This document shows, in pieces, positions 50,534 to 59,375 of a DNA stretch of 64,000 bases; within the stretch, counting starts at the first letter, position 1; every line of letters starts with the position of its first letter. Origin of the DNA: Bacillota bacterium (lineage in GTDB: Bacteria; Bacillota; Sulfobacillia; JACIYH01); assembly GCA_040757085.1 (NCBI GenBank), contig JBFLXJ010000017.1, positions 1 through 64,000 of the forward strand, in the 5' to 3' direction. Below the pieces are notes generated by a model that was not told the origin of the DNA, ran no database searches, and worked only from the letters and a program-made list of their open reading frames with translations. The translations under genes and the position numbers were made by a program.

Positions 50534-51544
50534 GTGCCTATGGGTGGGGGGGACTGGACGGAGGAGGCCGTGGCTGCCCTGCGCTCGCGGAGCCGGCGGG
50601 AGGAGGCCGGCCACCTGGTAGTGAGTGACGCAGACCTGGAATCCGTGGCCAGCCAGTGGGGAAAACCGGTGTTGCAAATTGAGCACCTGGCCCTGGCTGC
50701 GGATATGGTTCCGGCGCGGTATCTGCGCAACGTGGGTGCGGTGGGTACACCCGGTCAGATGCGCCTCCTCGACTCCCGGGCTACGGTCGTTGGATTGGGC
50801 GGGGCAGGGGGCCTGGTGGCGGAGATCCTCGCCCGGGCCGGGGTAGGAACGCTGGTCCTGGTTGACCCGGACTGCTTTGAGGAATCCAACCTCAACCGCC
50901 AGGTGCTCGCCACGCGCCGCACCCTGGGCCGGCCCAAGGCCGAGGTGGCCCGGGAGCGGGTGCACGAGATAAATCCTCACCTGCAAGTGGTGGTGCGGTG
51001 CCAGGCACTCACCGCCGATAATGCCCGCGCCATCCTGCAGGAGCCGGCCGGGGCCAGTCACCAGGCGCGCGTGGTGGTGGATTGTCTGGACAGCGGGCGA
51101 AGCCGTCTGGTCCTGCAGGCGGCCTGCCGGGAACTTGGCCTGCCCCTGGTGCACGGGGCCATCCGGGGCTGGCAGGGGCGGGTGCTGCTTGTTTTGCCGG
51201 GGGGCCCGGGACTGGAATGTTTTTACCGGGAAGACGACGTTCCGTCGCCCTCAGAGGTGCTGGGGTCCGGGGCGCCTGCCCCCACTCCTGCCCTGATGGC
51301 GGCCTGGCAGGCAGGCCAGGCCGTGCGGGTGCTGCTGGGCGACACGTCCTCAGCGGGCCAGGTGTTCACTTTCGACCTGCGCAGCGGGCAGGCCGGCGTG
51401 GTACCCTTCGTGCTTGCCCGCATGTCGGCCGCCTGGTGGCGCCGCCGGGGCAAAAGAGATGGCCAGGCGGGGCCTGGCCCATTTGGGAGAGGAGAAACCG
51501 GAGGAAAGAGTCGGGGAAATCCCCCTGAAAGGTTCCCCCGGTAA
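50534..51544 (+). CDS. ThiF/MoeB/HesA-family E1-like adenylyltransferase
   Basis: About 336 aa. Residues 80 onward form the Rossmann ATP site VVGLGGAGGLVAEILARAG, with DPDCFEESNLNRQ (metal and adenylation residues) and VDCLDSGRSR. The zinc-binding CxxC pairs of MoeB/ThiF are not visible, and a single cysteine is in LECFYRED. The N-terminal 75 residues resemble no catalytic domain. No ubiquitin-like partner (ThiS/MoaD) is nearby, so the substrate is unknown. The start is uncertain: GTG 50531/50534 or ATG 50540. The last 40 residues are low complexity. Confidence 0.82.
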   Translation: MPMGGGDWTEEAVAALRSRSRREEAGHLVVSDADLESVASQWGKPVLQIEHLALAADMVPARYLRNVGAVGTPGQMRLLDSRATVVGLGGAGGLVAEILARAGVGTLVLVDPDCFEESNLNRQVLATRRTLGRPKAEVARERVHEINPHLQVVVRCQALTADNARAILQEPAGASHQARVVVDCLDSGRSRLVLQAACRELGLPLVHGAIRGWQGRVLLVLPGGPGLECFYREDDVPSPSEVLGSGAPAPTPALMAAWQAGQAVRVLLGDTSSAGQVFTFDLRSGQAGVVPFVLARMSAAWWRRRGKRDGQAGPGPFGRGETGGKSRGNPPERFPR

Positions 51545-51640
51545 GCGGGTTCTTATACCAGTCTGGGCTCTGTGAGGCGTAGCCATGAGGCGTCATTTCC
51601 TTGGGGTGGCGGGCCGAGCCGCCCGGAGGCGCGGCCCTTG

Positions 51641-51649
51641 TGTTATAAT
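51641..51649 (+). promoter_or_regulatory. extended -10 promoter upstream of rsmD
   Basis: TGTTATAAT carries TATAAT (51644-51649) with a TG extension. No -35 box is evident, as is common for extended -10 promoters. It lies about 30 bases before the rsmD start. Confidence 0.6.
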
Positions 51650-51678
51650 TGTCATCCGGTGGAAGTAAGCCTTTGCCC

Positions 51679-52230
51679 ATGCGTGTGATCGCTGGTCAAG
51701 CCAGAGGGCGCCCGCTACGGTCCCTGAGGGGCACGGCCATGCGCCCGACCCCCGCCAGGGTGCGGGCTGCTCTGTTTTCCATCCTGGGAGAGAGCATCCT
51801 CGGGGGTGCCTTTCTGGACCTTTACGCGGGTACCGGGGCGGTGGGGATAGAGGCGCTCAGCCGCGGGGCCCCCTGCGCCGACTTCGTCGAGCAGCACGGG
51901 CCGGCGTGCCGGGTGCTGGCTCAGAACCTGGCTGCTACGGGACTGGACGGGCGTGCCCGGGTGATCGCGGTTCCGGTGGCGCGTTTCCTGGCCCGGCCTG
52001 CGGACCGGACCTATGCTGTCGTCTTCGCCGATCCCCCGTACGGCCTGGGCCAGGGGGAGCGGGTGCTGTCTGCCCTGGCAGGGTGGTCCGGGGTCGTGGC
52101 CGAAACTCTGGTGGTGGTTCAGCACAGCGGCAGGGAGGACATATCCAGTAGGGGATGGCGGCTGCTGCGGAGAGAGACGTACGGAGAGACGCGGCTTTCT
52201 TTCTACAAACTTGAGGGGGGTGCACATTGA
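51679..52230 (+). CDS. rsmD: 16S rRNA (guanine-966-N2)-methyltransferase
   Basis: A 183-residue RsmD. It starts [13 protein letters not shown], with [33 protein letters not shown] (SAM site), and the catalytic ADPPYG. ATG 51679 is preferred; TTG 51673 is two codons earlier. It overlaps coaD by four bases (TTGA). The rsmD-coaD pair is widely conserved. Confidence 0.95.
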   Translation: MRVIAGQARGRPLRSLRGTAMRPTPARVRAALFSILGESILGGAFLDLYAGTGAVGIEALSRGAPCADFVEQHGPACRVLAQNLAATGLDGRARVIAVPVARFLARPADRTYAVVFADPPYGLGQGERVLSALAGWSGVVAETLVVVQHSGREDISSRGWRLLRRETYGETRLSFYKLEGGAH

Positions 52231-52709
52231 AGGCCGTATACCCGGGAAGCTTTGACCCTGTGACGGCAGGGCACCTGGATATCATCGAGCGGGCGGCCAG
52301 GATTTTCGACCACCTTGTGGTGACGGTGTTCAACAACCCGAGCAAGCAGCCACTGTTCAGTGTGGAGGAAAGGGTGACCATGTTGAGAGAAGTCACCTCC
52401 CACCTCCCCAACGTGGAGGTGGATTCGTCTCAGGGCCTGCTCATCCCCTACGTGCGCAAGGTGGGCGCCCGGGTGATCATCAAGGGTCTGCGCGCCATGT
52501 CGGATTTCGACTACGAGTTCCGCATGGCACTCATGAACAAAAAGCTCGATCCCGAGGTGGAAACGGTCTTCATTCTCACGTCCAGCCAGTACGCCTACCT
52601 GTCGTCCAGCCTGATAAAAGAGGTGGCGTCCCTGGGTGGTTGTGTCACCGGCCTGGTCCCCCCTTCCGTGGAGCGGCGGCTGCGCCAGATGTGGCCGACG
52701 GCGGAGTGA
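52227..52709 (+). CDS. coaD: phosphopantetheine adenylyltransferase
   Basis: The penultimate enzyme of coenzyme A synthesis, 160 aa. Nucleotidyltransferase motifs [16 protein letters not shown] and SSSLIKEVA are present, with [12 protein letters not shown] between. TTG 52227 overlaps the rsmD stop and has GAGGGGGG ahead. Confidence 0.97.
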   Translation: MKAVYPGSFDPVTAGHLDIIERAARIFDHLVVTVFNNPSKQPLFSVEERVTMLREVTSHLPNVEVDSSQGLLIPYVRKVGARVIIKGLRAMSDFDYEFRMALMNKKLDPEVETVFILTSSQYAYLSSSLIKEVASLGGCVTGLVPPSVERRLRQMWPTAE

Positions 52710-52795
52710 GGCGGCCCGGCTCGCCAGCGTGGTCGCAGCGGAGTGGGGTGGCGTTCCCGGCTGCCATGACCGGTGGCGGAATGAGGTGGTGAGCA

Positions 52796-53311
52796 GTGTA
52801 CGCTCCGGGTCCGGAAGCTCTCCTGGACCGGCTCGAAAGGATCGTCTCGGATGCTCCACGAGTTCCCTTCGGAAAGCGCGTCCTGGTCGACCAGGAGCAG
52901 GTATTCGCGCTGCTGGATGAGTTGCGCTCCAGCCTGCCTCGCGAGGTCGCCGAGGCACGTTCCCTCCTCCGTCAGCGGGACCAGATCCTGCACCAGGCCC
53001 GCTTTGAGGCCGAGCAGATCCTGGAAGCGGCCCGTGAGAAGGCGCGCGCCCAGGCCGAGGAACACGAGATCGTGCGCCTGGCCGGGGAAAAGGGTAAGCA
53101 GGTCATAATGGAGGCGGAGCGCGCCGCGCAAGAGATCAAAGAGGAATCCTATCGGTATGCCGGGGGAGTGCTGGAGCAATTGGAGAACTGGCTCACCAGG
53201 GCCCTGGAGACGGTGCGGCGCGGCCGGCAGGAGCTGGAGGCGCAAGCGGGGGGACAGGAGATGCAGCCCGCGGCGGAACGTGGGGGGAAGCCCCCGGGAG
53301 CCGCGGGGTGA
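52796..53311 (+). CDS. coiled-coil protein resembling ATP synthase subunit b/DivIVA
   Basis: A 171-residue protein. After a short N-terminal segment with DQEQVFALLDELRSSLPREV, a long charged coiled coil runs from about 45 to 145 (RFEAEQILEAAREKARAQAEE). No membrane segment is present. Genes of this kind lie beside coaD in many clostridia and are annotated as ATPase or b-subunit-like; the function is not established. GTG 52796 follows GAGGTGG. It overlaps the next gene by four bases. Confidence 0.75.
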   Translation: MYAPGPEALLDRLERIVSDAPRVPFGKRVLVDQEQVFALLDELRSSLPREVAEARSLLRQRDQILHQARFEAEQILEAAREKARAQAEEHEIVRLAGEKGKQVIMEAERAAQEIKEESYRYAGGVLEQLENWLTRALETVRRGRQELEAQAGGQEMQPAAERGGKPPGAAG

Positions 53312-54273
53312 GGGGAGATCTCTTGCGGGAGCGGGTGCGCGGGTACGCCCGGCGGCGTACCGGGGTCCCACGGTGGGTGAAGCTGGCAGCAGGGCTGGGT
53401 CTCGGGCTCCTGCTGGCCTGGCTTCCCTCTCCTTTCCTGGTGTTGAGTCCGGGCCGCGTTTTCGACCTGGCGGACATCATCGCCGTGCCGGGTTCCGTAA
53501 CGGGGGGCCGGGGGGTGGGCATGGTAACGGTGGCCGCCTGCCCCGGACGGGCATGGGAGGTTGCCCTCGCCCTGCTTCATCCCTGGCGCGAGGTGGTGTG
53601 GGGCCGCTCCCTGCCCCTTCCCGTGGAACAATACATGGCGGCAGAACGGGCCCTGTTCACGGAGTCGGCCCAGTTTGCCGCTGCAGCGGCCCTTTCGTTG
53701 GTGCAGGGGCAGCTCGAGCCTGCAGGAAAAGGAATCCTGGTGCAGTGGGTATCCCGCGCCAGCCCCCTGGCGTCCCGGTTGCGGCCGGGCGATGTGCTGG
53801 AAGGTTACCCCACCACCTTTCATCTGCGGCGGGAATTGGGCGAGCGGGGATTTGCTCTGGTCAGGGTGAGCGGGGGGAAGGAGTTGCGGGTGCGGGCCGA
53901 TGACCTGCGGGGAGTGGGCCTTGCCAGCCTGGAGCCTGTGGTACCGGGGTTCCCCCTCCAGCTGAAGAGCCAGGAGGTGGGAGGGCCCTCGGGGGGCCTG
54001 GCCTGCGGCCTGGAGATCCTGCGCCAGCTCGGAAAACTCGATATCCCTGCCGGGGTCAGGGTGGTGGCCACGGGCAGTCTTGACCCCGCGGGGGAGGTGG
54101 GCAGGACCGGAGGGGTAGATCTCAAGGCACGGGCCGCCTGGCAGGCGGGGGCGGACCTGTTCCTGGTGCCGGCCCAGCAGGAGGAGGAGGCGCGGCGGGC
54201 CGCCCCCGGCCTGCGGGTGGTGGGTGTGACTTCCCTGACCCAGGCGGTGGCCGCCGTGCAGGCCCTGCGCTGA
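53308..54273 (+). CDS. SepM/YlbL-type membrane-anchored Lon-like serine protease
   Basis: A 321-residue protein with an N-terminal membrane anchor (LAAGLGLGLLLAWLPSPFLVL), a PDZ-like middle region (ASPLASRLRPGDVLEG) and a Lon catalytic domain. The nucleophile is in VGGPSGGLACGLEIL and the lysine in GGVDLKARAAWQAGADLFLVP (cited for GGVDLKARAA). It likely cleaves an extracytoplasmic peptide or protein. The coaD-ylbL neighbourhood is as in B. subtilis. Confidence 0.9.
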   Translation: MRGDLLRERVRGYARRRTGVPRWVKLAAGLGLGLLLAWLPSPFLVLSPGRVFDLADIIAVPGSVTGGRGVGMVTVAACPGRAWEVALALLHPWREVVWGRSLPLPVEQYMAAERALFTESAQFAAAAALSLVQGQLEPAGKGILVQWVSRASPLASRLRPGDVLEGYPTTFHLRRELGERGFALVRVSGGKELRVRADDLRGVGLASLEPVVPGFPLQLKSQEVGGPSGGLACGLEILRQLGKLDIPAGVRVVATGSLDPAGEVGRTGGVDLKARAAWQAGADLFLVPAQQEEEARRAAPGLRVVGVTSLTQAVAAVQALR

Positions 54274-54276
54274 TCG

Positions 54277-54305
54277 TTGACAGGCGCTCGCCTGCCCCAT
54301 ATAAT
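54277..54305 (+). promoter_or_regulatory. consensus sigma-A promoter of yceD-rpmF
   Basis: A perfect TTGACA (54277-54282), 17 bases, and a perfect TATAAT (54300-54305). It starts three bases after the sepM stop and drives the yceD-rpmF pair, whose ribosomal protein product needs strong expression. Confidence 0.95.
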
Positions 54306-54332
54306 TGCCGCCGGGCAAAGAAGGTGGAAGGT

Positions 54333-54860
54333 GTGCAGGTGGACATTTCCGGGCTGCGTCCCCAGACGGGAGCGAGAATGGGGTTCTCGTTTTGCGAGCC
54401 CCTGCCCGATGGCCTGCCGGCGGGCATCTCCCTGGTTGGTCCCGTGGAGGTCGAGGGCACCGTCCTGAACACAGGTCCTGCCTACCTGGTGGAAGGGGAG
54501 ATACGGGCCACGGTGGAGGCCATTTGCGGCCGCTGCCTGGCTTCCTTCCGCGAGACCGTGCGCACCCCCCTCCGGGAGGAGTTCCGGGAGGGGAGCCCCT
54601 CTCTTCCCGGACGGGAAGAGATTTCCGAGGAAAGTGGTGCAGAGGTCTGGTTTTTCCAGGGGGACACCATGGACCTGACGGAGGCGGTGCGCCAGAATCT
54701 GATCCTGGCCCTGCCGTCCCAGCCCCTGTGCCGGCCCGAGTGCCCGGGACTTTGCCCGGTGTGCGGCCGCCGGCTGGATGAAGGTACCTGTTCCTGCCGG
54801 GTGGAGGAGGTTGACCCTCGCCTGGAACCCCTGCGTCGTTTCCTGACCCGGAAGGAGTGA
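54333..54860 (+). CDS. yceD: YceD/DUF177 family protein
   Basis: A protein of about 175 aa upstream of rpmF, as in most bacteria. It has the DUF177 pattern: VEAICGRCLASFRETV, a central acidic region, DLTEAVRQNLILALPSQPLC, and a C-terminal zinc-like CPGLCPVCGRRLDEGTCSC. Plant and bacterial homologues act in 23S rRNA/ribosome biogenesis. Several GTG codons are possible starts (54324, 54333, 54339); 54333 has the best spacing to AAGGTGG. Confidence 0.9.
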   Translation: MQVDISGLRPQTGARMGFSFCEPLPDGLPAGISLVGPVEVEGTVLNTGPAYLVEGEIRATVEAICGRCLASFRETVRTPLREEFREGSPSLPGREEISEESGAEVWFFQGDTMDLTEAVRQNLILALPSQPLCRPECPGLCPVCGRRLDEGTCSCRVEEVDPRLEPLRRFLTRKE

Positions 54861-54866
54861 TGTGCT

Positions 54867-55064
54867 TTGGCCGTTCCCAAGAAGAAAACGTCCCGGTCCA
54901 GGCGGGGCATGCGCAGGTCCCACTGGCGCCTGCAGCCGGCCACGATGGGGGAATGTCCCCGTTGCCATGAGCCCGTAGTGTCGCATCGGGCCTGCCAGGC
55001 GTGCGGTTACTACGCGGGCCGCAAAGTGCTGGATCTGGAAGAGGCGAAGAAAAAGAAGTCCTGA
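54867..55064 (+). CDS. rpmF: 50S ribosomal protein L32
   Basis: A 65-residue L32. It starts MAVPKKKTSRSRRGMRRSHW and has zinc-binding CPRCHEPVVSHRACQACG. TTG 54867 lies six bases after the yceD stop, with GGAGTGATG ahead. Confidence 0.97.
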   Translation: MAVPKKKTSRSRRGMRRSHWRLQPATMGECPRCHEPVVSHRACQACGYYAGRKVLDLEEAKKKKS

Positions 55065-55080
55065 AGAACTGGCCGGACTC

Positions 55081-55109
55081 TTGCCCCGGATGGCTGCTCG
55101 CTGTATACT
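55081..55109 (+). promoter_or_regulatory. probable promoter of fapR
   Basis: TTGCCC (55081-55086) and TATACT (55104-55109) are spaced by 17 bases, with TG before the -10. The fapR start codon is 30 bases further on. No clear FapR operator palindrome was found around it. Confidence 0.65.
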
Positions 55110-55139
55110 TGTTGGCAGCACCAGCTAGAAGGTGGTGTT

Positions 55140-55814
55140 ATGCCCAGGTCGCAAGCAGTCCAGCGGGCGGTGGGGGGTGGCCGGGAAGATGGCACCGGCC
55201 TGGGGCGCCGGCACCGGCGTCTGCTCCTGCAGGAGAAGTTGCGGGAAAACCCCTTCCTCACGGACGAGGAGTTGGCGCACGCTTTCGCGGTGAGCGTGCA
55301 GACCATACGGCTTGACCGCATGGCCCTGGGTATCCCCGAACTCAGGCAGCGCACACGCGAGGTGGCCCAGCGCACCCTGGGTGCGGTGAAAGCCCTTTCC
55401 AGCCAGGAAATTGTGGGCGACCTGGTTGACATCAGGTTGGGGCAGAGTGCGGTTTCCATGCTGGAGACGGGGCCGGAGATGGCGTTTTGCCGCACCGGCA
55501 TCGTGCGGGGCCACTTTATCTTTGCCCAGGCCGAGTCCCTGGCCCTGGCCCTGGTGGATGCCCCGGTGGCCCTGACCGGCCTCGCCAACCTCAAGTTCAA
55601 ACGTTCCGTGCGGGTGGGGGAAAAGCTTTTGGCCCACGCCCAGGTGCTGCGCCACAAGGGCAGGAGCCTGGTGGTGCAGGTGGTGACCCGTTCCCGGGGC
55701 GAGCAGGTATTCCGGGCCAAGTTCGTGGTTTTCCCGCTGCCACCCCAGGAGGGCCAGGCTCCGGAGCCTGGTGCCGCGGGGAAGGCTGCAAGCGGCCGGG
55801 CAGGAGAGGAGTGA
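55140..55814 (+). CDS. fapR: fatty acid biosynthesis repressor FapR
   Basis: A 224-residue regulator. It has an N-terminal helix-turn-helix (LTDEELAHAFAVSVQTIRLDR) and a hotdog effector domain (from about 100) that binds malonyl-CoA in B. subtilis, with RGHFIFAQAESLALALVDAPVAL (in part) and ANLKFKRSVRVGEKLLA. It heads the fab cluster. plsX, normally next, is missing. The N- and C-terminal tails are Gly/Arg-rich. Confidence 0.93.
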   Translation: MPRSQAVQRAVGGGREDGTGLGRRHRRLLLQEKLRENPFLTDEELAHAFAVSVQTIRLDRMALGIPELRQRTREVAQRTLGAVKALSSQEIVGDLVDIRLGQSAVSMLETGPEMAFCRTGIVRGHFIFAQAESLALALVDAPVALTGLANLKFKRSVRVGEKLLAHAQVLRHKGRSLVVQVVTRSRGEQVFRAKFVVFPLPPQEGQAPEPGAAGKAASGRAGEE

Positions 55815-55854
55815 ACCGGGGTTGCCTGGACCCACTGACGTTACGGAAGACCGG

Positions 55855-56832
55855 GTGCGGGCTCGCATCGTGGGCATGGGGGTGGCGGTGGGGGAGAAGG
55901 TACTCACCAATTTCGACCTGGAGAAGATGGTGGACACCAGCGACGAGTGGATCGTCTCCCGCACCGGGATCAGGGAGCGGCGGATAGCCGCTCCGGAGAC
56001 GGCCACCTCGGACCTGGCCGTCTCTGCCGCCCGCGAGGCCCTGGCCCAGGCTGACATTTCTCCAGCTCGGCTCGACCTGGTGGTGGTGGGTACGGTGACT
56101 CCCGACATGGCCTTCCCTGCTACCGCCTGCCTGGTGGCCGACCGCCTGGGCGCGTCGGGGGTAGCTGCCTTCGACCTCTCTGCGGGTTGCACGGGGTTCC
56201 TGTACGGATGTGCGGTGGCAACCGGGATGATCGAGGCGGGGATGGCGGAGTATGCTCTGGTGGTGGGGGGAGACGTCCTCTCCCGGATAACGGACTGGCA
56301 GGATCGCTCCACCTGCGTTCTCTTCGGGGACGGGGTGGGGGCAGCGGTGCTTGCCCGCGAGAAGGGGCACCGGGGTTTTCTGGGGTTCCGCCTGGGTTCC
56401 GACGGGTCTGGCGGCAAGCATCTCTACCTCCCGGCGGGAGGGTCGCGCCTGCCCGCCAGCGCCGAGACGGTGGCCGGGAGGCTGCATTACATACGCATGA
56501 ACGGCCAGGAGGTATTCAAGTTTGCCGTCCGGGTCACCGAGGAGGCCTCGCTGGGCCTGCTGGAGGACCTGGGACTTACGCCGGAGGACGTGGACCTGTT
56601 CATCCCCCACCAGGCCAATCTGCGCATCGTGGACGCAGCCGTCCGCCGCCTGGGCTTTCCCCCCCACAAGGTGGTGGTGAACCTGGAGCGGTACGGGAAC
56701 ATGTCCGCCGGTTCCGTCCCGGTGGCCCTTTACGAGGCCGCCCGGGAGGGGAGGGTTTCCCCGGGGGACTTGTTGCTCATGGTGGCATTCGGAGCGGGGC
56801 TCAGTTGGGCGGCGGCGGCCTGCCGCTGGTGA
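55855..56832 (+). CDS. fabH: beta-ketoacyl-ACP synthase III
   Basis: Starts fatty acid synthesis by condensing acetyl-CoA with malonyl-ACP; 325 aa. Catalytic Cys in DLSAGCTGFLYG, His in IPHQANLRI, Asn in ERYGNMSAGSVP (GNTSAAS in most relatives). GTG 55855 matches the family start (RARIVGMG) and has GGAAGA upstream. TTG 55822 is possible and adds 11 residues. Confidence 0.95.
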   Translation: MRARIVGMGVAVGEKVLTNFDLEKMVDTSDEWIVSRTGIRERRIAAPETATSDLAVSAAREALAQADISPARLDLVVVGTVTPDMAFPATACLVADRLGASGVAAFDLSAGCTGFLYGCAVATGMIEAGMAEYALVVGGDVLSRITDWQDRSTCVLFGDGVGAAVLAREKGHRGFLGFRLGSDGSGGKHLYLPAGGSRLPASAETVAGRLHYIRMNGQEVFKFAVRVTEEASLGLLEDLGLTPEDVDLFIPHQANLRIVDAAVRRLGFPPHKVVVNLERYGNMSAGSVPVALYEAAREGRVSPGDLLLMVAFGAGLSWAAAACRW

Positions 56833-56846
56833 GGAGGGCGGACGCG

Positions 56847-57797
56847 ATGGGTGCCGGGATGCGGGTGGCGTTTCTCTTCCCGGGCCAGGGGGCCCAGTAC
56901 GTGGGCATGGGGGAGGACCTGTACCGGGAGTTCCCGGTGGTGCGGGAGGTGTTCTCGCGGGCCAGCCGGGCGGCGGGGATTGACCTGGAGAAACTGTGTT
57001 TCGGGGGGCCCGCGGAGCAACTTAACCTCACCGAGAACACCCAGCCGGCCGTGCTCACGGTTTCCTGGGCGGTGGCGCAGGTGCTTGCCGCCCACGGCAT
57101 AGTCCCGCAGGCAGCCGCAGGCCTCAGTCTGGGAGAGTACACTGCCCTGGTGGCGGCGGGAGCCCTTGCTTTCGAAGAGGCGGTGAGCCTGGTGCGGCGG
57201 CGGGGGAGGTACATGCAGGAGGCCGTCCCCCCGGGGGAGGGCGCCATGGCCGCGGTGATGGGGATATCGGCTCTGGAGGTGGAGGAAATCTGCCGCCGGG
57301 CGCAAAAAGAGGGGGTGGTGGAGCCGGTCAACTACAACTGCCCGGGGCAGACGGTGGTGGCCGGACACGCCGGGGCGGTGCGGGAGGTGATGAGGCTGGC
57401 CAGGGAAGCGGGGGCGCGGCGGGTGCAGGAGCTGGCAGTGAGTGCACCCTTCCACTCCTCCCTGATGGCGCCGGCCCGCGAGAGGCTGGCGCGTGACCTC
57501 GCCCGCGCCCAGATCAAGGACCCGGCCTTCCCGGTGGTGGCCAACGTGCACGGCAACTACGTGACCACGGCGGAGGAAGTGCGGAAGTCCCTGGAGCAGC
57601 AGGTGGATCACCCGGTGCGGTGGGAGGATTGCGTGCGCAGGCTGGTGGGTGACGGGGTCCGGCTGTTCGTGGAAGTGGGCCCGGGGACGGTGCTGGCCGG
57701 CTTCTGCAAACGGATCTGCCCACAGGTTCCGGTTTTCAGCGTGGGCGACCTGCCTTCCCTGGGGCGGCTGCTTGATTCCCGGGAGGAGGTTTGCTAA
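56847..57797 (+). CDS. fabD: malonyl-CoA:ACP transacylase
   Basis: Transfers malonyl groups to ACP; 316 aa. [14 protein letters not shown], the nucleophile in [15 protein letters not shown], and SAPFHSSLM are present. ATG 56847 follows GAGGAGGGCGG. The usual next gene, fabG, is absent; acpP follows after 73 bases. Confidence 0.96.
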   Translation: MGAGMRVAFLFPGQGAQYVGMGEDLYREFPVVREVFSRASRAAGIDLEKLCFGGPAEQLNLTENTQPAVLTVSWAVAQVLAAHGIVPQAAAGLSLGEYTALVAAGALAFEEAVSLVRRRGRYMQEAVPPGEGAMAAVMGISALEVEEICRRAQKEGVVEPVNYNCPGQTVVAGHAGAVREVMRLAREAGARRVQELAVSAPFHSSLMAPARERLARDLARAQIKDPAFPVVANVHGNYVTTAEEVRKSLEQQVDHPVRWEDCVRRLVGDGVRLFVEVGPGTVLAGFCKRICPQVPVFSVGDLPSLGRLLDSREEVC

Positions 57798-57870
57798 TAT
57801 TGGCGAGGCACTTGCCCAGATAACGGGGACCGTGCCAGATCTCTCTAATTGCCAGCAGGGGGTGGGGATA

Positions 57871-58116
57871 GTGGCGGGTAAGGACGCCATCTTCCAGAAG
57901 CTGAAGCGGATCATAGTGGAGCAACTCGGCGTAGATGACGAGGCGGTTACCATGGAGGCCTCCTTCCAGGACGACCTGGGGGCAGATTCCCTCGACGTGG
58001 TGGAACTTCTCATGGCCATCGAAGAGGAGTTTGAAATCGAGATCCCCGATGAGGATGCCGAGAAGATCCAGACGGTGGGGGACGCCGTTGAGTACATTCG
58101 GGAGCGGGTTTCCTGA
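57871..58116 (+). CDS. acpP: acyl carrier protein
   Basis: An 81-residue ACP with the phosphopantetheine attachment site [20 protein letters not shown] and the acidic helix [20 protein letters not shown]. The start is GTG 57871 after a G-rich Shine-Dalgarno. Confidence 0.97.
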   Translation: MAGKDAIFQKLKRIIVEQLGVDDEAVTMEASFQDDLGADSLDVVELLMAIEEEFEIEIPDEDAEKIQTVGDAVEYIRERVS

Positions 58117-58130
58117 CCAAGGGTGAAACC

Positions 58131-59375
58131 GTGCAGCGCCAGCGAGTAGTGGTTACGGGTATGGGCCTTATCACCCCGGTGGGAACCGGGGTGGAGGCGT
58201 TCTGGCGCTCCCTGCAGGAAGGCCGCTCCGGGGTGGGGCCCATTACCCGGTTTGATGCCAGCCAGTTTCCCGTCCGCATCGCGGCCCAGGTGGATGACTT
58301 CGATCCCCTCCAGTACATGGACCGCCGCGACGCCCGCCGCATGGACCGTTTCGTCCAGATGGCCCTCGCGGCAGCTCACCTGGCCCTCCAGGATGCCCGC
58401 TTGCGGCTGGAGGATTGCGACCTGGATCAGGTGGGCATCACCATGGGCACGGGCATCGGAGGCATCCACACCCTGGTTGATCAGATGGGCGTGATGGCGG
58501 ATAAGGGCCCCGACCGGGTGAGCCCTTTCTTCATCCCCATGATGATCGCCAACATGGCGGGGGGGCAGCTGGCCATCTCCCTGGGGGCCCGGGGCCCCAA
58601 CACTACTCACGTGACCGCCTGTGCCGCCTCGGCGAACGCGATCGGGGACGCCTTCCGCATCCTGCAGCGGGGGGAAGCCCAGGTCATGCTCACCGGCGGC
58701 ACCGAGGGGTGTCTGGTGCCCATCGCCCTGGCCGGGTTCTGTTCCATGAAGGCTCTGTCCGAGCGCAACGACGATCCCGCCCGGGCGAGCCGTCCTTTCG
58801 ATGCCCGGCGGGACGGGTTCGTGATGGGAGAGGGAGCGGGGGTCCTGGTCCTGGAGTCGCTCCCCTTTGCCCGGGCCCGCGGCGCCCGCATTTACGCCGA
58901 ATTGGCCGGTTACGGGATGACGGGAGATGCCTACCACGTCACCGCTCCTCCCCCGGACGGCAACGGGGGAGCCCGGGCCATGAAGAGGGCCCTGACTGAC
59001 GCCGGGCTCGAGCCCACCGACGTGGACTACATCAACGCACACGGTACCGCTACCCCGCTTGGGGATGCCGCGGAGACGGCGGCCATCAAGGCGGTGTTCG
59101 GGGAGTACGCCTACCGCATCCCGGTGTCATCCACCAAGTCCATGACCGGCCACCTGCTGGGTGCAGCCGGGGTGGTGGAACTGGCGGCGTGCATCCTGGC
59201 TATCCGCGATGGTGTGGTTCCTCCCACCATCAACTACGAGTATCCCGATCCCGAGTGCGACCTGGATTACGTGCCCAACCGGGCGCGGCCGCATCGGGTG
59301 GACGTGGCTTTATCCAACTCATTCGGCTTCGGAGGCCAGAACGCCACCCTGATCGTGAAGCGCTATGAGGGTTGA
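58131..59375 (+). CDS. fabF: beta-ketoacyl-ACP synthase II
   Basis: Elongating condensing enzyme, 414 aa. Catalytic Cys in VTACAASANAIG, His in NAHGTATPLGD, and His in KSMTGHLLGAAG. GTG 58131 is 14 bases after acpP. The end overlaps rnc by 11 bases. Confidence 0.97.
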   Translation: MQRQRVVVTGMGLITPVGTGVEAFWRSLQEGRSGVGPITRFDASQFPVRIAAQVDDFDPLQYMDRRDARRMDRFVQMALAAAHLALQDARLRLEDCDLDQVGITMGTGIGGIHTLVDQMGVMADKGPDRVSPFFIPMMIANMAGGQLAISLGARGPNTTHVTACAASANAIGDAFRILQRGEAQVMLTGGTEGCLVPIALAGFCSMKALSERNDDPARASRPFDARRDGFVMGEGAGVLVLESLPFARARGARIYAELAGYGMTGDAYHVTAPPPDGNGGARAMKRALTDAGLEPTDVDYINAHGTATPLGDAAETAAIKAVFGEYAYRIPVSSTKSMTGHLLGAAGVVELAACILAIRDGVVPPTINYEYPDPECDLDYVPNRARPHRVDVALSNSFGFGGQNATLIVKRYEG

